Assembly (NCBI GenBank): GCA_029255685.2
Contig: CM055320.2
Span: forward strand, 13,626,614-13,690,613
Length of the DNA stretch: 64,000 bases
Direction of reading: 5' to 3'
Origin: Silene conica
Taxonomy: Eukaryota; Streptophyta; Magnoliopsida; Caryophyllales; Caryophyllaceae
The translations under genes and the position numbers were made by a program. Every line of letters starts with the position of its first letter. Positions within the stretch are counted from its first letter, which is position 1. Shown piece after piece: positions 33,605 to 44,593 of this stretch. The notes under the pieces were generated by a model. It did no database searches, had not been told where the DNA came from, and saw only the letters and a list, made by a program, of their open reading frames with translations.

Positions 33605-34987
33605 TTAATTTGCAGGTCCGTATCGTTGCCAAATATGCTCAACTAGATTTTTTTTTAATGACAAGTGCGTGTTTTTAGAACGCAAATTCTCGCGGTTTGC
33701 TATATATCTATCAATTTCAATTTGATAACCCGCTCCGTACTCTGCGTCTTGAACTTGTGAATGAAGATTCTCGTACTCTGAATAATCTGCATAATTAGCA
33801 TACGTATCACGTTCATCTTCGACTATCATGTTATGTAATATAATACATGTCGTTATTATCTTATTTAACATGGACTCTTTCCATGTTAAAGCCGGTTTTC
33901 GAATAACCGCGAATCGTGCCTGAAGTACTCCAAAAGCACGCTCCACATCCTTCCTTGCGGCCTCTTGTTTTTCAGCAAACAACTTATCCTTAGGTGTTTG
34001 TGGAAGAGAGATTGATGGTATAAAGGTTGACCATTGAGGGTATATACCATCGGTCAAATAATAACCCATATCATATTGTTCGCCATTAACCACATAATTA
34101 ATGCGAGGTGCTCGCCCGTTTAATACGTCATCAAAAACAGGTGACCGCTGCAACACATTTATGTCATTACACGATCCAGGTACACCAAAAAATGAATGCC
34201 ATATCCATAAATCCTGCGACGCTACTGCTTCCAATATCACAGTCGCTTCCCCACTTCGTCCTTGAAATTGGCCTCTCCAAGCCTTAGGACAATTTTTCCA
34301 TTTCCAATGCATGCAGTCAATGCTTCCTAACATGCCTGGGAATCCTCTGTATGCTCCAACCTGTAAAAGCCTTTCAAGATCCTGAACAGTTGGACGCCTA
34401 ATAAGATACTCATCCCCAAATTGTTGAATCACAGCTTTGGTAAATCTAACAAGAACTTTCCTAGCTGTTGAATCCCCCAGCCTTAAGTACTCATCTACTC
34501 TATCAGCGGCCTCACCATATGCTAATAGACGAAGTGCTGCTGTGCATTTAATCAACGGTGATAGACTCAACCTACCAGTAGCATCAGGTTTGTGTTGAAA
34601 ATACGTATCAGAAGCTCCTACACCCTCTACAATACGCAGGAACAAATGTTTGCGCATTCGAAATCTACGTCTAAACATTTGTGGAGGGTAAACTGGGTTT
34701 TCAGAAAAATAATCGTTAAAGAGACGATAATGACCCTCCTCTCTGTTCCTCTCAATGTATGTTCTTTGTTTTTTATTTGACATATAGTTTTCCAATATAA
34801 GTGGTATAACATTATTTGCCATATAATTTACCATATACCTGACTGCTTCGTATGTTGCAGCTCTTTTTTCCCTTCGCCTCGCCTGCCTAGCATTCTCTTC
34901 TGAAGATGTCGATGATGAAGAAGAGGAAGAAGACGATGGTGGTGACCCATAAGGGGAAAGAGGATGAGAACTTGATGAGGGCCACAT
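33605..34987 (-). CDS. PIF/Harbinger DDE transposase, unit 3
   Basis: 460 residues from the ATG at 34987, identical in protein sequence to the unit 2 transposase including the extra Ile196 and all three catalytic acids. With the unit 3 ORF1 it makes a second complete protein set in the array. No intron is needed to read it. Confidence 0.92.
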   Translation of the reverse strand: MWPSSSSHPLSPYGSPPSSSSSSSSSTSSEENARQARRREKRAATYEAVRYMVNYMANNVIPLILENYMSNKKQRTYIERNREEGHYRLFNDYFSENPVYPPQMFRRRFRMRKHLFLRIVEGVGASDTYFQHKPDATGRLSLSPLIKCTAALRLLAYGEAADRVDEYLRLGDSTARKVLVRFTKAVIQQFGDEYLIRRPTVQDLERLLQVGAYRGFPGMLGSIDCMHWKWKNCPKAWRGQFQGRSGEATVILEAVASQDLWIWHSFFGVPGSCNDINVLQRSPVFDDVLNGRAPRINYVVNGEQYDMGYYLTDGIYPQWSTFIPSISLPQTPKDKLFAEKQEAARKDVERAFGVLQARFAVIRKPALTWKESMLNKIITTCIILHNMIVEDERDTYANYADYSEYENLHSQVQDAEYGAGYQIEIDRYIANRENLRSKNTHLSLKKNLVEHIWQRYGPAN

Positions 34988-35360
34988 TTTTTGTTATATA
35001 GGAGAATAATTTAGAGTTATTTGAGTGATATATGTGATAGTGAGGATGAATGCTTTATATAAAGGTAATAGATTAGGATAAGATAAGGTTTTATCTTGAT
35101 ACTAGAAGATTTCATTTAGATGTTGATAAGATTTTATGTAGATAGGATAGGATTTTGTTTGGATAAAGAGTTATCATTCTACTTTTGTTTATAAGATAAG
35201 ATATAAAAATCGAATTACAAGCACGTAGAATTTAATATATTACATTAGAAGATGACGACTTACATAATCAAAATACATTAGAATACTTTAAAAAAGTGCA
35301 TAAATAAAAACTAAAGTACTACAAACTACATTACTTTATAATAAAAACTAGTACAAAATA

Positions 35361-36554
35361 TTATAATAGTTCTCTTATGAGTTTATCCTTCAGCTCTTCC
35401 ATTTCCGGAGTCAAACACGGAGTATCAAGTAGTTTGCTAAGTATAGACCAATTAACTTTCTTATTTTTCACCCTTACTTTCTCTGCATCTATGACGAGCC
35501 TTTTCGCCTCCATATCTTTATCAGTACTCATAGTAAAATCCAAATTTTTCGCAACGTCAGTAAAATGACTTACCTCTTCGATAACAGTTTTCATCGCTTT
35601 CTTACCTTTCTTAGCCGCATTTCTACCAATTGGACGAGTAGTAGATGCACTTCCATCTTGTACAGAGCAATCCGGGGAGAACCCTTCATCATTAAGCCTA
35701 GACCTCTTACCACTACTGCCAGTTTCGGGTGTAGCGACATTTGTGGGAGTTGTTGGATCTTCTTGTTGGACACTCTTCCCCGGGTTACCGGAGTATGGAG
35801 CAATGTATTCTTGCCATTTTCTACATTGTTTTAACATGCGCCAAGCATGTTCATAGTTGAATTTCCCCTTATGAAATTTATGCGCCATTTGAATGACATC
35901 ATCTTCCGACATCCCACTTGTCCTCCTCCGATTAGCTTCTTCAAAACAGTCACCCCATACCATAACGGCTTTGCATATACGACGCATTCTGCAACTAAGA
36001 GAATTGATATTCTTCTCCCTAATTCTAGTTGGTTTGGAACGACGAATTTCTTCATAATGAGATTCCACTTTAGCCCAAAGTGCCTCTTTCTTTTGATTAG
36101 TGCCAACAATACTATCTTCAGAGACTTTCACAAACGACGAAATTAAAGCCTCATCCTCTTCCCGAGTAAATTGTTGTCCACTTTGACTCGATGTCTCATT
36201 CTTATCGTTACCTAATTCTTCAATTTCAATATTTTGTTGAGGAGTATTTTGATAATTTGGACTTGTTTGAGAAGAATATGGATGGTAATTATTTTCTTGC
36301 GATGAATAATCTTGATAAGGTAGCATATTAATATTTGGTCGATATGGTGGTGGTGGAGGGTTAGAATAATTTTGTGGAAATGGGAGATATGGAATTTGTG
36401 GGGGATATGGAATTTGTGTGGATGGCGGATTTTGTCGGCTAAACGGATTTTGTTGACGATACGGATTATTATAAGTTTGTTGAAATTCATTCCACAATTC
36501 CAACGTTCTAGGGTCGCTGAAATCATACGGCGGACGTGGATTATTTGGATCCAT
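35361..36554 (-). CDS. Myb/SANT-like Harbinger ORF1 protein, unit 3, intact
   Basis: 397 residues from the ATG at 36554, identical to the unit 2 protein. The ATG is preceded in the transcript by about 0.4 kb up to the right element terminus, where the promoter should lie. This is the copy at the outer right edge of the array, so its upstream flank is ordinary genomic DNA, whereas ORF1 of units 1 and 2 has another Harbinger unit upstream. Confidence 0.9.
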   Translation of the reverse strand: MDPNNPRPPYDFSDPRTLELWNEFQQTYNNPYRQQNPFSRQNPPSTQIPYPPQIPYLPFPQNYSNPPPPPYRPNINMLPYQDYSSQENNYHPYSSQTSPNYQNTPQQNIEIEELGNDKNETSSQSGQQFTREEDEALISSFVKVSEDSIVGTNQKKEALWAKVESHYEEIRRSKPTRIREKNINSLSCRMRRICKAVMVWGDCFEEANRRRTSGMSEDDVIQMAHKFHKGKFNYEHAWRMLKQCRKWQEYIAPYSGNPGKSVQQEDPTTPTNVATPETGSSGKRSRLNDEGFSPDCSVQDGSASTTRPIGRNAAKKGKKAMKTVIEEVSHFTDVAKNLDFTMSTDKDMEAKRLVIDAEKVRVKNKKVNWSILSKLLDTPCLTPEMEELKDKLIRELL

Positions 36555-36971
36555 AAAATAGATAAATATGAGAGAATAATAAGTAATATGTAAATTAGAG
36601 AATATAGTAAAGATAGATAAGAAGAAAAGAATGGTAAATTGTAAATAAATTTACCCCTATTTATAGAAAATGTACATTGAAAAAAAAATTGAATAAAAAA
36701 AATAGAGGTTACAATTTTTCCGAACGTTACAAAATGTAACCGTTGAAGGGTGAAAATATTGATTTTGAAAGGGCAGAATATTCCCGTTGAAGGATAATGC
36801 ATGCCTTGGATTGCACATTTTTTGTCTTTTAGCAATATAATTCAGCAGCACTAAAGTGATGAGGATCACTTTGTTTCTAAAAAGTGAACATGGATGTGAG
36901 AAAGTTGATGGCCATTGGACCATCACTTTCTAAAGTGATCAGATGAGTTTAGACCGATGCAAATGGTCTTA

Positions 36972-37270
36972 GGGAACCATTTATTTTTATTTCTGCCACC
37001 AAAGTGGGCTTTTTTGTATTGATCTCGATTTTCTCACAGCCAAAGGTACATGAATTATTTTTGTGCGTAGACTTGTGAAACAATTTACGAGTTACAGAGT
37101 ATGTTATATTGAATTTAGGTAAAAGAAAGGCGGGTTTATTTAGACTTTGCAAAAATCCTCTTTCTGTAAAAGTAAAGACATTTAGAGAAATCTGATTGGC
37201 CGGAATTTTGTTTATGAAAGAAAAAACTAATTGCCCCACTGCCCAATCCCCACTATCATTAAGTAATTAA
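36972..37270. other. Spacer between Harbinger array and Helitron-like DNA
   Basis: A minus-strand open frame of 96 codons spans part of it, but it has no recognisable domain and runs into the Harbinger end, so I do not call it a gene. Confidence 0.4.
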
Positions 37271-38711
37271 CTAGCGTAACACCCGTGAAAATTCACGGGT
37301 TGTTCAATTTTAATTTTGACGGAAAATGATCAATTAAAGTTGTTACATATACTAATAATATATATGTGGTGTATATGTAAATACTTTAAAGAAAAATAAA
37401 AAAGTATATCTATAACATAAGATATATAAGAACATGTTGACATTAAAAGTTTGACGTATAACTTGAAAAACGTAAAATATAATTAAAAATGAAAACTTAT
37501 AACTTTCCAATAAAAGGAGGTTTTAGTAATAGAATAGAAATTTCTCGTAGAACGTAGTTGGTTAATAGTAAGTAACGGTGCAATAGCCTTGATGCTAATT
37601 CAATTTTGTGATTTTTTAGAAGATAAATTGTATTGTTTAGAGACTTAAAATTTCAGAATAGGAAAAATTATGTTGGTCAAATTGGTATTTAATTATTTAC
37701 ATATTGTAGAAGACAATGGAGGAGAAGAAAAAGAGAAGGCTGACCGTTGCACTTTTCTAGCAATATAGAGAAACCGAAAGAGTTATTGGAAATATAATAG
37801 TTAGCTCTATAATTAATATTTTGTTGGTAATTATATTATGTAATTAATAGTAACGGTTTTATTATACCAAAAGAGTATAATATCATGGTTTTATTATTTG
37901 ACTGCGTGGTGTTCCTGCATTTTGATAGTTAGTATTACTAGAATTATTAACTACAATAATTAATACTATTGGAAATGTGTCAACTATTGTAGCTAATAAT
38001 ATCATAATTATTGTAGTTAATACTATCATAATTATATGCATTGGAAAATCAATTATTATTATTATTATTATTAATTATTATAATATATTAAAGTTGACTT
38101 ACTTTTATTGGTCAAATGGGATGTAACATTCTAAAAATGAATGAGAGGCCTCCATTATGCAAATACTGAAATATTATAGTGACACGTCAGCATTTTAACA
38201 TCCTTCTTTTATATATATAATGATATTATAGTGACACGTCAACATTTTAACATCCTTCTTTTATGTATATAATGATAATGATGATATACTAATTGCATAA
38301 AAATAAATAAAAGAGTTATTGGAAGTATAACGGTTGACGGTATAATTGATATTTTGTTGGTAATTACGTTATGTAATTAATAATATTATAAATGTTTCGG
38401 TTTTGAAAAGTGAAATTTAGTTTTAATGAAAGCCTTGAAAATCTAAGTAGGTATTATGTAATTAATAATATTATAATAATTATAATAGTTAGTTTTAATT
38501 GGCCTAATTAAAAGTTAAAACTAAGTTTGCCAAAGTTAATGAGGAAGCTCTATTAGGCAAATTCTGAAATCTGGTTGCGTCACATCAGCAGTTTTACATT
38601 TTGTTTTTATATATATAATGACTAGAATTATTAACTACAATAATTAATACTATTGGAAATGTGTCAACTATTGTAGTTAATAATATCATAATTGTATGCA
38701 TTGGAAAATCA

Positions 38712-38742
<31 letters not shown>

Positions 38743-39291
38743 ATTAATTATTATAATATATTAAAGTTGACTTACTTTTATTGGTCAAATGGGATGTAAC
38801 ATTCTAAAAATGAATGAGAGGCCTCTATTATGCAAATACTGAAATATTATAGTGACACGTCAACATTTTAACATCCTTCTTTTATATATATATATAATGA
38901 TATTATAGTAACACGTCAGCATTTTAACATCCTTCTTTTATGTATATAATGATAATGATGATATACTAATTGCATAAAAATAAATAAAAGAGTTATTGGA
39001 AGTATAACGGTTGACGGTATAATTGATATTTTGTTGGTAATTACGTTATGTAATTAATAATATTATAAATGTTTCGGTTTTGAAAAGTGAAATTTAGTTT
39101 TAATGAAAGCCTTGAAAATCTAAGTAGGTATTATGTAATTAATAATATTATAATAATTACAATAGTTAGTTTTAATTGGCCTTATTAAAACTAAGTTTGC
39201 CAAAGTTAATGAGGAAGCTCTATTAGGCAAATTCTGAAATCTGGTTGCGCCACATCAGCAGTTTTACATTTTGCTTTCATATATATAATGA
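37271..39291 (-). mobile_element. Helitron-like DNA with one 3' end and several 5' ends
   Basis: On the minus strand the 3' end has a hairpin (37300-37281, stem ACCCGTGAA/TTCACGGGT), a 6-base spacer and then CTAG (37274-37271) followed by T. This is the Helitron 3' signature. Candidate 5' ends reading TCATTATATA, mostly preceded by A, lie at 38223, 38621, 38900 and 39291, with the variant TCATTATCATTATATA at 38275 and 38952. There is no Rep/helicase coding sequence, so it is non-autonomous. Exact borders between nested copies are uncertain. Confidence 0.5.
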
Positions 39292-39295
39292 TAAT
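37937..39295. repeat. Tandem duplication of about 684 bp
   Basis: The block beginning ACTAGAATTATTAACTACAA at 37937 recurs at 38621. The whole following sequence, including GTGACACGTCA, GGTTGACGGTATAATTGA and CTGGTTGCG, repeats in order with few changes until about 39295. It lies wholly within the Helitron-like region. Confidence 0.85.
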
Positions 39296-39867
39296 GATGA
39301 TTACTCTCTCTCCTCTCCACTATCATTAAGGTAATTAATTACCCTCCCTTCTCATTTCTTATTACTTTCCATATAAGTACATTCAAATATTCATAGGTTA
39401 AAAAACTTATGATAAAAAATTAATCACATTCAACCTTACAATAAAAATAAAATACAAAATAAATCGGAAATCCGTATAGAAATTCATATATTAAAGGACA
39501 ACAAATTTTATAATAACAAAAAAAATTACAATTCCGGAAAAATTAACCTATTGAATACCTTGACAAATAAAACTAACTAGGAATTCTTGTGTGAGACAGT
39601 CTCATACTATAAGACGGTCAACATATATAAAAACAAAAGTCGTTTACATATGTATATTTGATCCGTCCTAAATTTAAACCGCTAACCTTGTCCTACATAA
39701 GAATTTGTATAATTTTATAATGTCAAGCAAATGCGTCGTTGTTTTTACTTACGTCTAAATTAATCGTATAAATTCTTTTTATTTTTAGATCGATATAATT
39801 GCGATACTAAAATTATATTTTTTTATCAAATATATTCACCTTTTTATTTTTATTTTTTCAGTTTAAA

Positions 39868-39899
39868 CCCGTGCATTTTTTGTACGGGCGTAAAACTAG
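39868..39899 (+). mobile_element. Plus-strand Helitron-like 3' terminus
   Basis: Hairpin CCCGTGCA...TGTACGGG (one G-T pair), spacer CGTAAAA, then CTAG followed by T at 39900. Opposite in strand to the terminus at 37271. Its own 5' end was not identified. Confidence 0.45.
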
Positions 39900-41796
39900 T
39901 TTGGATTAAAGTTGGGAACGATTAAATTACCGCATTTAACAAGTGTTTATATTCACTAATTTTAATCTTAATCATATAGTTATTCTCAATTCTTATATGG
40001 TATTATTATATGTTTTAGAAGATGATATTTGTAATACCCCGTAATTTAGCCTCGGTTAACAATTGTCAAACCCTGTGTTATACAAGTATTTCAAATAAGA
40101 ATGTTTATAAAGTATTTTACGTAAACTAGTATTATTTTATAAATCATATTTCTACAATTAATTCGTATTTTATAATCATTTTATATTTGATGATTACTTC
40201 GTAAAATAACATTTTATTCGTATTTTTTTTATTTTGTTAATATATATTTTAATTAAATATATTTCATATTTTATATTTATTTCTCATTTATACTTGTTTT
40301 ATTATTTACGACAGTTATATTTAACTCCTAATTTTATATATTTTTATGTTAGTCCTAATAAAATTATATTCTTATACTTAATTAAATTATTAATATTTAT
40401 TGAAACTGAATTACTTAATTTATTTGGTATAAATAATTTATACGTACACGTTTATTTTAAGTCACGAGATGAGAGCGGGATTTTACCTCGAGAAGCGTGT
40501 TGGGCTTGGGCTCAACTAGACAATGTGAACCGTGTATATGCAAACCTAAACTTAGTATGCTCACCCTAATAGTCCACACCCCAGCAACACCTACATCGAC
40601 ATGTTAAAACTTATACAAACACCTACCATCGACTTGTAAAACCCTAATACCCTATATGTTATCTGCCTCCCTTTACCAACGACGCAGACACCCTACCACC
40701 GTACACAGAAACCCTGTCACCATGAGATCTTGAGAAGCACAAGAGAGAAAGAAATTAAAGTAACACACGAACAATCATCGTATCTATGGTTTCCTCCCTT
40801 GCGCGACGGTATGTTTAACACCCTATTCTTGCGTTTTTCAGACCGTTGAGTTAGTGTTTCATGATCGTACGTAATCCTTGTAGTGTCCTTAACGTGCTTA
40901 TCGTCTTTGAAACACCATGGGACCACCTTAATTGCTGTAACAGTAACCGTGATTTGTAGACAGTGCATAGTTGTTATTACTCTGTTTCGTAATACTGTTC
41001 ATTTAATCGTGTTTTGTGGTCCAGTTTATGTTGTGATTTCGTGAGTGTGGTTAGTGGGGGCGTTAGTAGGTTATGGGGGGTGGTGCTAGGGTCGTTTGTG
41101 GTGGTCGGTAAAGCTAAGGGAGCAGTCGTTTAGTCGTGTAATACGTATCAGAGGAAGTGGCAGGAACAGGTAGTCGTGGGGTATACAGCGTTTTGGGATG
41201 GCTGTTTCTATGGGATGCGTGGAGTGGAAGGATGGTGGTTGGCACCTGGGGGCAGTGGGTGCTGAGAGGTGTCGTGGGAGGTGGTTGGTTGGGTTGATAG
41301 TGGTGTTGGCAGGTGGTTAAGGGAGGGTGAAACACGGGTACAAGGATGATGTTGGTTGGAGTAGGGGGTTTGGGAACGGTTGTTACAGTGGTGTTAGGCG
41401 AGAATGAAGTAAGATAGTATCACCTCTGGAACCACCGTGGGTCAGTGGTGACGACGGTGGTGGCCAGAGGTGGTGTGAGGCATGGTGGTGAGAGGAATCA
41501 ACGAAAGAAGGTGGAGGCGTGCTTACGAGTTGCTGGTAATAGAGTGGCGTGAGTGTGTGCAAACAGTTTTGAGTTGTCGTGGTGGTTGTTGCGGTGGCCC
41601 TTGGTGGTGTCTAAGGCGTGACAGTGGTAGTTGGTAGTACATAGGTAAGTTTAGGGGTAGTGGTGGTGGTCGTTGGTGGTCAGGTTGGTGGTAATAGTGG
41701 CGGGAAGAGGGGGTGTCGGGCTGTTTAGGGCTGTTGCGTCGGGACTGTTTCTGCGTTCGCTTTTGTATACGTTGTTCTCGTGGATGTAAAGTATGG
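39900..41796. other. No gene seen; AT-rich then G-rich non-coding DNA
   Basis: Bases 40020-40450 are AT-rich and begin near TGTAATACCCCGTAATTT, a phrase that could be a retroelement LTR start. Bases 41030-41720 have a strong strand bias, with many GGTGGTGG, GTGGTGG and GGGTGG words on the plus strand. No frame shows family similarity. Confidence 0.4.

Positions 41797-41887
<91 letters not shown>
41797..41887. repeat. Long (ATT)n microsatellite
   Basis: About 30 uninterrupted ATT units. Apparent poly-Leu and poly-Tyr open frames over it are artefacts of the repeat. Confidence 0.95.
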
Positions 41888-42191
41888 GTGTTAGCTTTGT
41901 TATTATTAATATTGCTATTATTGTTTATTATTATTAGTACATCTTATTATTATTTCTACTATTGTTCTTAGTTGTTATTATTGTTAGTAAGTATTGTCTA
42001 TGTTGTTAAACATTAAGATTGTTAATTGAGTTTTTATATGTGACGGTTATCAATTGTTTGATTATATAGTATATTTTCTATGTTCGTTTGTTTAATCGAA
42101 ATTAGTTATAAAAGTAATAAGGACGGGTCAGTTATTTAATTAAAGTAGTCATGTTTATACGGACTCGTTATCCGTGATATTATTTAAATTA
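41888..42191. other. AT-rich spacer, nothing seen
   Basis: Further interrupted ATT repeats, then unique AT-rich sequence up to the first unit of the tandem array. Confidence 0.5.
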
Positions 42192-42922
42192 CCGACTTGT
42201 GGCGGTGGTCGCAGTCCCGCCCAACACTTACTATCATTGACCCCCGCGAGTGATGAGATATAAGATCATAAATCACCACAAGTAGAAATTTTACATGGGT
42301 AAGATTAAAATTAGACGCGAATTCACGAAGGCAAACCTAATTTAAGACACTCTCAAAGCTGAATATAGGTAACAGGGAAATGAAGTTGTAAATATGCCTT
42401 AATTTAACACATACCGAAAATTAGACTTACCAAAGTGTAGAAAATCCTAAAACCATCCCCAAGCAAAGGACACGCTAACTAGGTCACGATCCATTTTTAC
42501 TCTTAATCACCCCCTAATTATCTTGGCCTACTTTTACCCTCCCAAACAGAAGGTCACGGTCTAGGTCACCAACTCATTCATTTTCCACTTTCTAACATTT
42601 CGAAAAGTCATTAGACGATTTCAATAACAATTAAAAATAAAATACCTAGGCGATCAAACGATTATAATTAATTTAGCGAGATATCGGTGATATTAACGAT
42701 CGTATTTGAAATATTAGTTGACAGTTTTGACGAACGTATACTCGAAAGAGAGTTGGCCCAAAACGAAAAGTTTGGCTAAATCTTTATTCATTCTCAAATA
42801 TTTATCAATTTCAAAAGCTCTTTATTCTCAAAATTTATTTGCTCACTTATGAAAACCTAAACCCATTCTTCATTACTTCTTCTAGTGCCCTTTTTCATAC
42901 TCTCAAATCTCACCCTACCATC

Positions 42923-43021
42923 ATGGCATCATCTTCATCATCCTCACCTTCTTCATCATCCCTTCTTCAAATCATTAATGGTCACATTTTCTCTTTCTTC
43001 ATATCCGATCGTCGCAAGTAG
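42923..43021 (+). CDS. Small conserved open frame in tandem unit 1
   Basis: 32 codons, ATG 42923 to TAG 43021: a Ser-rich start (MASSSSSSPSSSSLL) and a hydrophobic/basic end (HIFSFFISDRRK). It is preceded by a CT-rich, 5'-UTR-like stretch and a three-codon upstream frame (ATG AAA ACC TAA) in the same sequence context. Function unknown and not recognised. It could also be the first exon of a longer gene, or nothing. Listed because the frame survives in every full unit. Confidence 0.25.
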   Translation: MASSSSSSPSSSSLLQIINGHIFSFFISDRRK

Positions 43022-44494
43022 ATCTTATCATCACATCATCAAATCGTGAATGAAGTTTGAGTTAAATCGAAAAGATGAGGGATGAAGGAGTTCAACAGTT
43101 CTGTCACTTTGTCTGTTTTGTTTTTTTACGGACAATTAGGTGATACCGTAATCCTTAATACTCATTAGCTGATAGGGTGACATTAATGTGTGATTCGACA
43201 TCAAGATAACATATGACACATGACATTTCTATGGATACTCAAGAAGCTTTTTGTTTTATTATTATATAAATTAGGTGACATTAATGTGTGATGTGACATC
43301 AAGACAACGTGTGACACATGACATTTCTATGGATACTCAAGTAACTTTTTTATTTTATTATAATAACTTGACTCAAATAGATGTTGACCTCCTTATCCAA
43401 TTTGCTCGGAGATGGTCTTAGGAAGTGACGTAGGAAAACGAAATCAAAAGCGTTTAATTTGAGCATGAGCAGCCTTGTATCGCTTTTGATATTTAATAAC
43501 AAAAAATGTTTACTCACCAGTGCAAATACTCCGTTAGAGTTGGATCACTTAGGTTTGGAGGATTCGGATCCACCATCACCTACATAATACATGCACCAAC
43601 ATAGAACTTAACTTAGTTTTGGGGGTGACAAACATCAGCATAACAGAGGAGATTTTCCCTCTTTATAAGATTATTCACCAAATACATTAGCATGAAGTCA
43701 AGAACCCTTTTAGTAAGATACTTAAAAACAAAACCATGCAGACTTCAATAAAGCAGACACTAAAGCCGACTTGTGGTGGTGGTCGCAGTCCCGCCCAACA
43801 CTTACTATCATTGACCCCCGCGAGTGATGAGATATAAAATCATAAATCACCACAAGTAGAAATTTTACACGGGTAAGATTAAAATTAGACGCGGATTCAC
43901 GAAGGCAAACCTAATTTAAGACACTCTCAAAGCTGAATATAGGTAACAGGGAAATGAAGTTGTAAATATGCCTTAATTTAACACATACCAAAAATTAGAC
44001 TTACCAAAGTGTAGAAAATACTAAAACCATCCCCAAGCAAAGGACACACTAACTAGGTCACGATCCATTTTTACTCTTAATCACCCCCTAATTATCTTGG
44101 CCTACTTTTACCCTCCCAAACAGAAGGTCACGGTCTAGGTCACCAACTCATTCATTTTCCACTTTCTAACATTTCGAAAAGTCATTAGACGATTTCAATA
44201 ACAATTAAAAATAAAATACCTAGGCGATCAAACGATTATAATTAATTTAGCGAGATATCGTTGATATTAACGATCGTATTTGAAATATTAGTTGACAGTT
44301 TTGACGAACGTATACTCGAAAGAGAGTTGGCCCAAAACGAAAAGTTTGGCTAAATCTTTATTCATTCTCAAATATTTATCAATTTCAAAAGCTCTTTTTT
44401 TTCAAAATTTATTTGCTCATTTATGAAAACCGAAACCAATTCTTCATTACTTCTTCTAGTGCCGTTTTTCATACTCTCAAATCTCATTACCATC

Positions 44495-44593
44495 ATGACA
44501 TCATCTTCATCATCTTCACCTTCTTCATCATCCATTCTTCAGATCATCAATGGTCACATTTTCTCCTTCTTCATATCCGATCGTCGCAAGTAG
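44495..44593 (+). CDS. Small conserved open frame in tandem unit 2
   Basis: Same length and ending as in unit 1. Differences: Thr for Ala at 2 and Ile for Leu at 14, plus silent changes. Confidence 0.25.
   Translation: MTSSSSSSPSSSSILQIINGHIFSFFISDRRK

Larger units (their letters stand above)
33221..36968 (-). mobile_element. PIF/Harbinger element, array unit 3, both ORFs open
   Basis: Same structure as unit 2. Differs from units 1 and 2 near the right end: one C for T substitution (TATTCCCGTTG, about 36783) and one base fewer in the T run near 36820. The right terminus is followed by TTA at 36969-36971 and then unrelated sequence. Confidence 0.9.
25717..36971 (-). repeat. Head-to-tail array of three PIF/Harbinger elements
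   Basis: Three units, 25720-29465 (3,746 bp), 29469-33217 (3,749 bp) and 33221-36968 (3,748 bp), follow each other in the same orientation. Single TTA trinucleotides lie at 25717, 29466, 33218 and 36969. By eye only four differences distinguish the units: a 3-bp indel in the transposase, one nonsense substitution, one further substitution and a 1-bp change in a T run. The array is unique sequence on both outer sides. Confidence 0.9.

Noticed and set aside
36949-37239. 96-codon minus-strand frame right of the Harbinger array
   Set aside because: No recognisable domain, no clear start context, and its end overlaps the element terminus.
40234-40569. 111-codon plus-strand frame
   Set aside because: AT-rich Ile/Tyr/Leu composition, starts with a non-ATG codon, no family resemblance.
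41713-41971. Open frames rich in Leu or Tyr
   Set aside because: They are translations of the (ATT)n microsatellite in different frames and have no other content.
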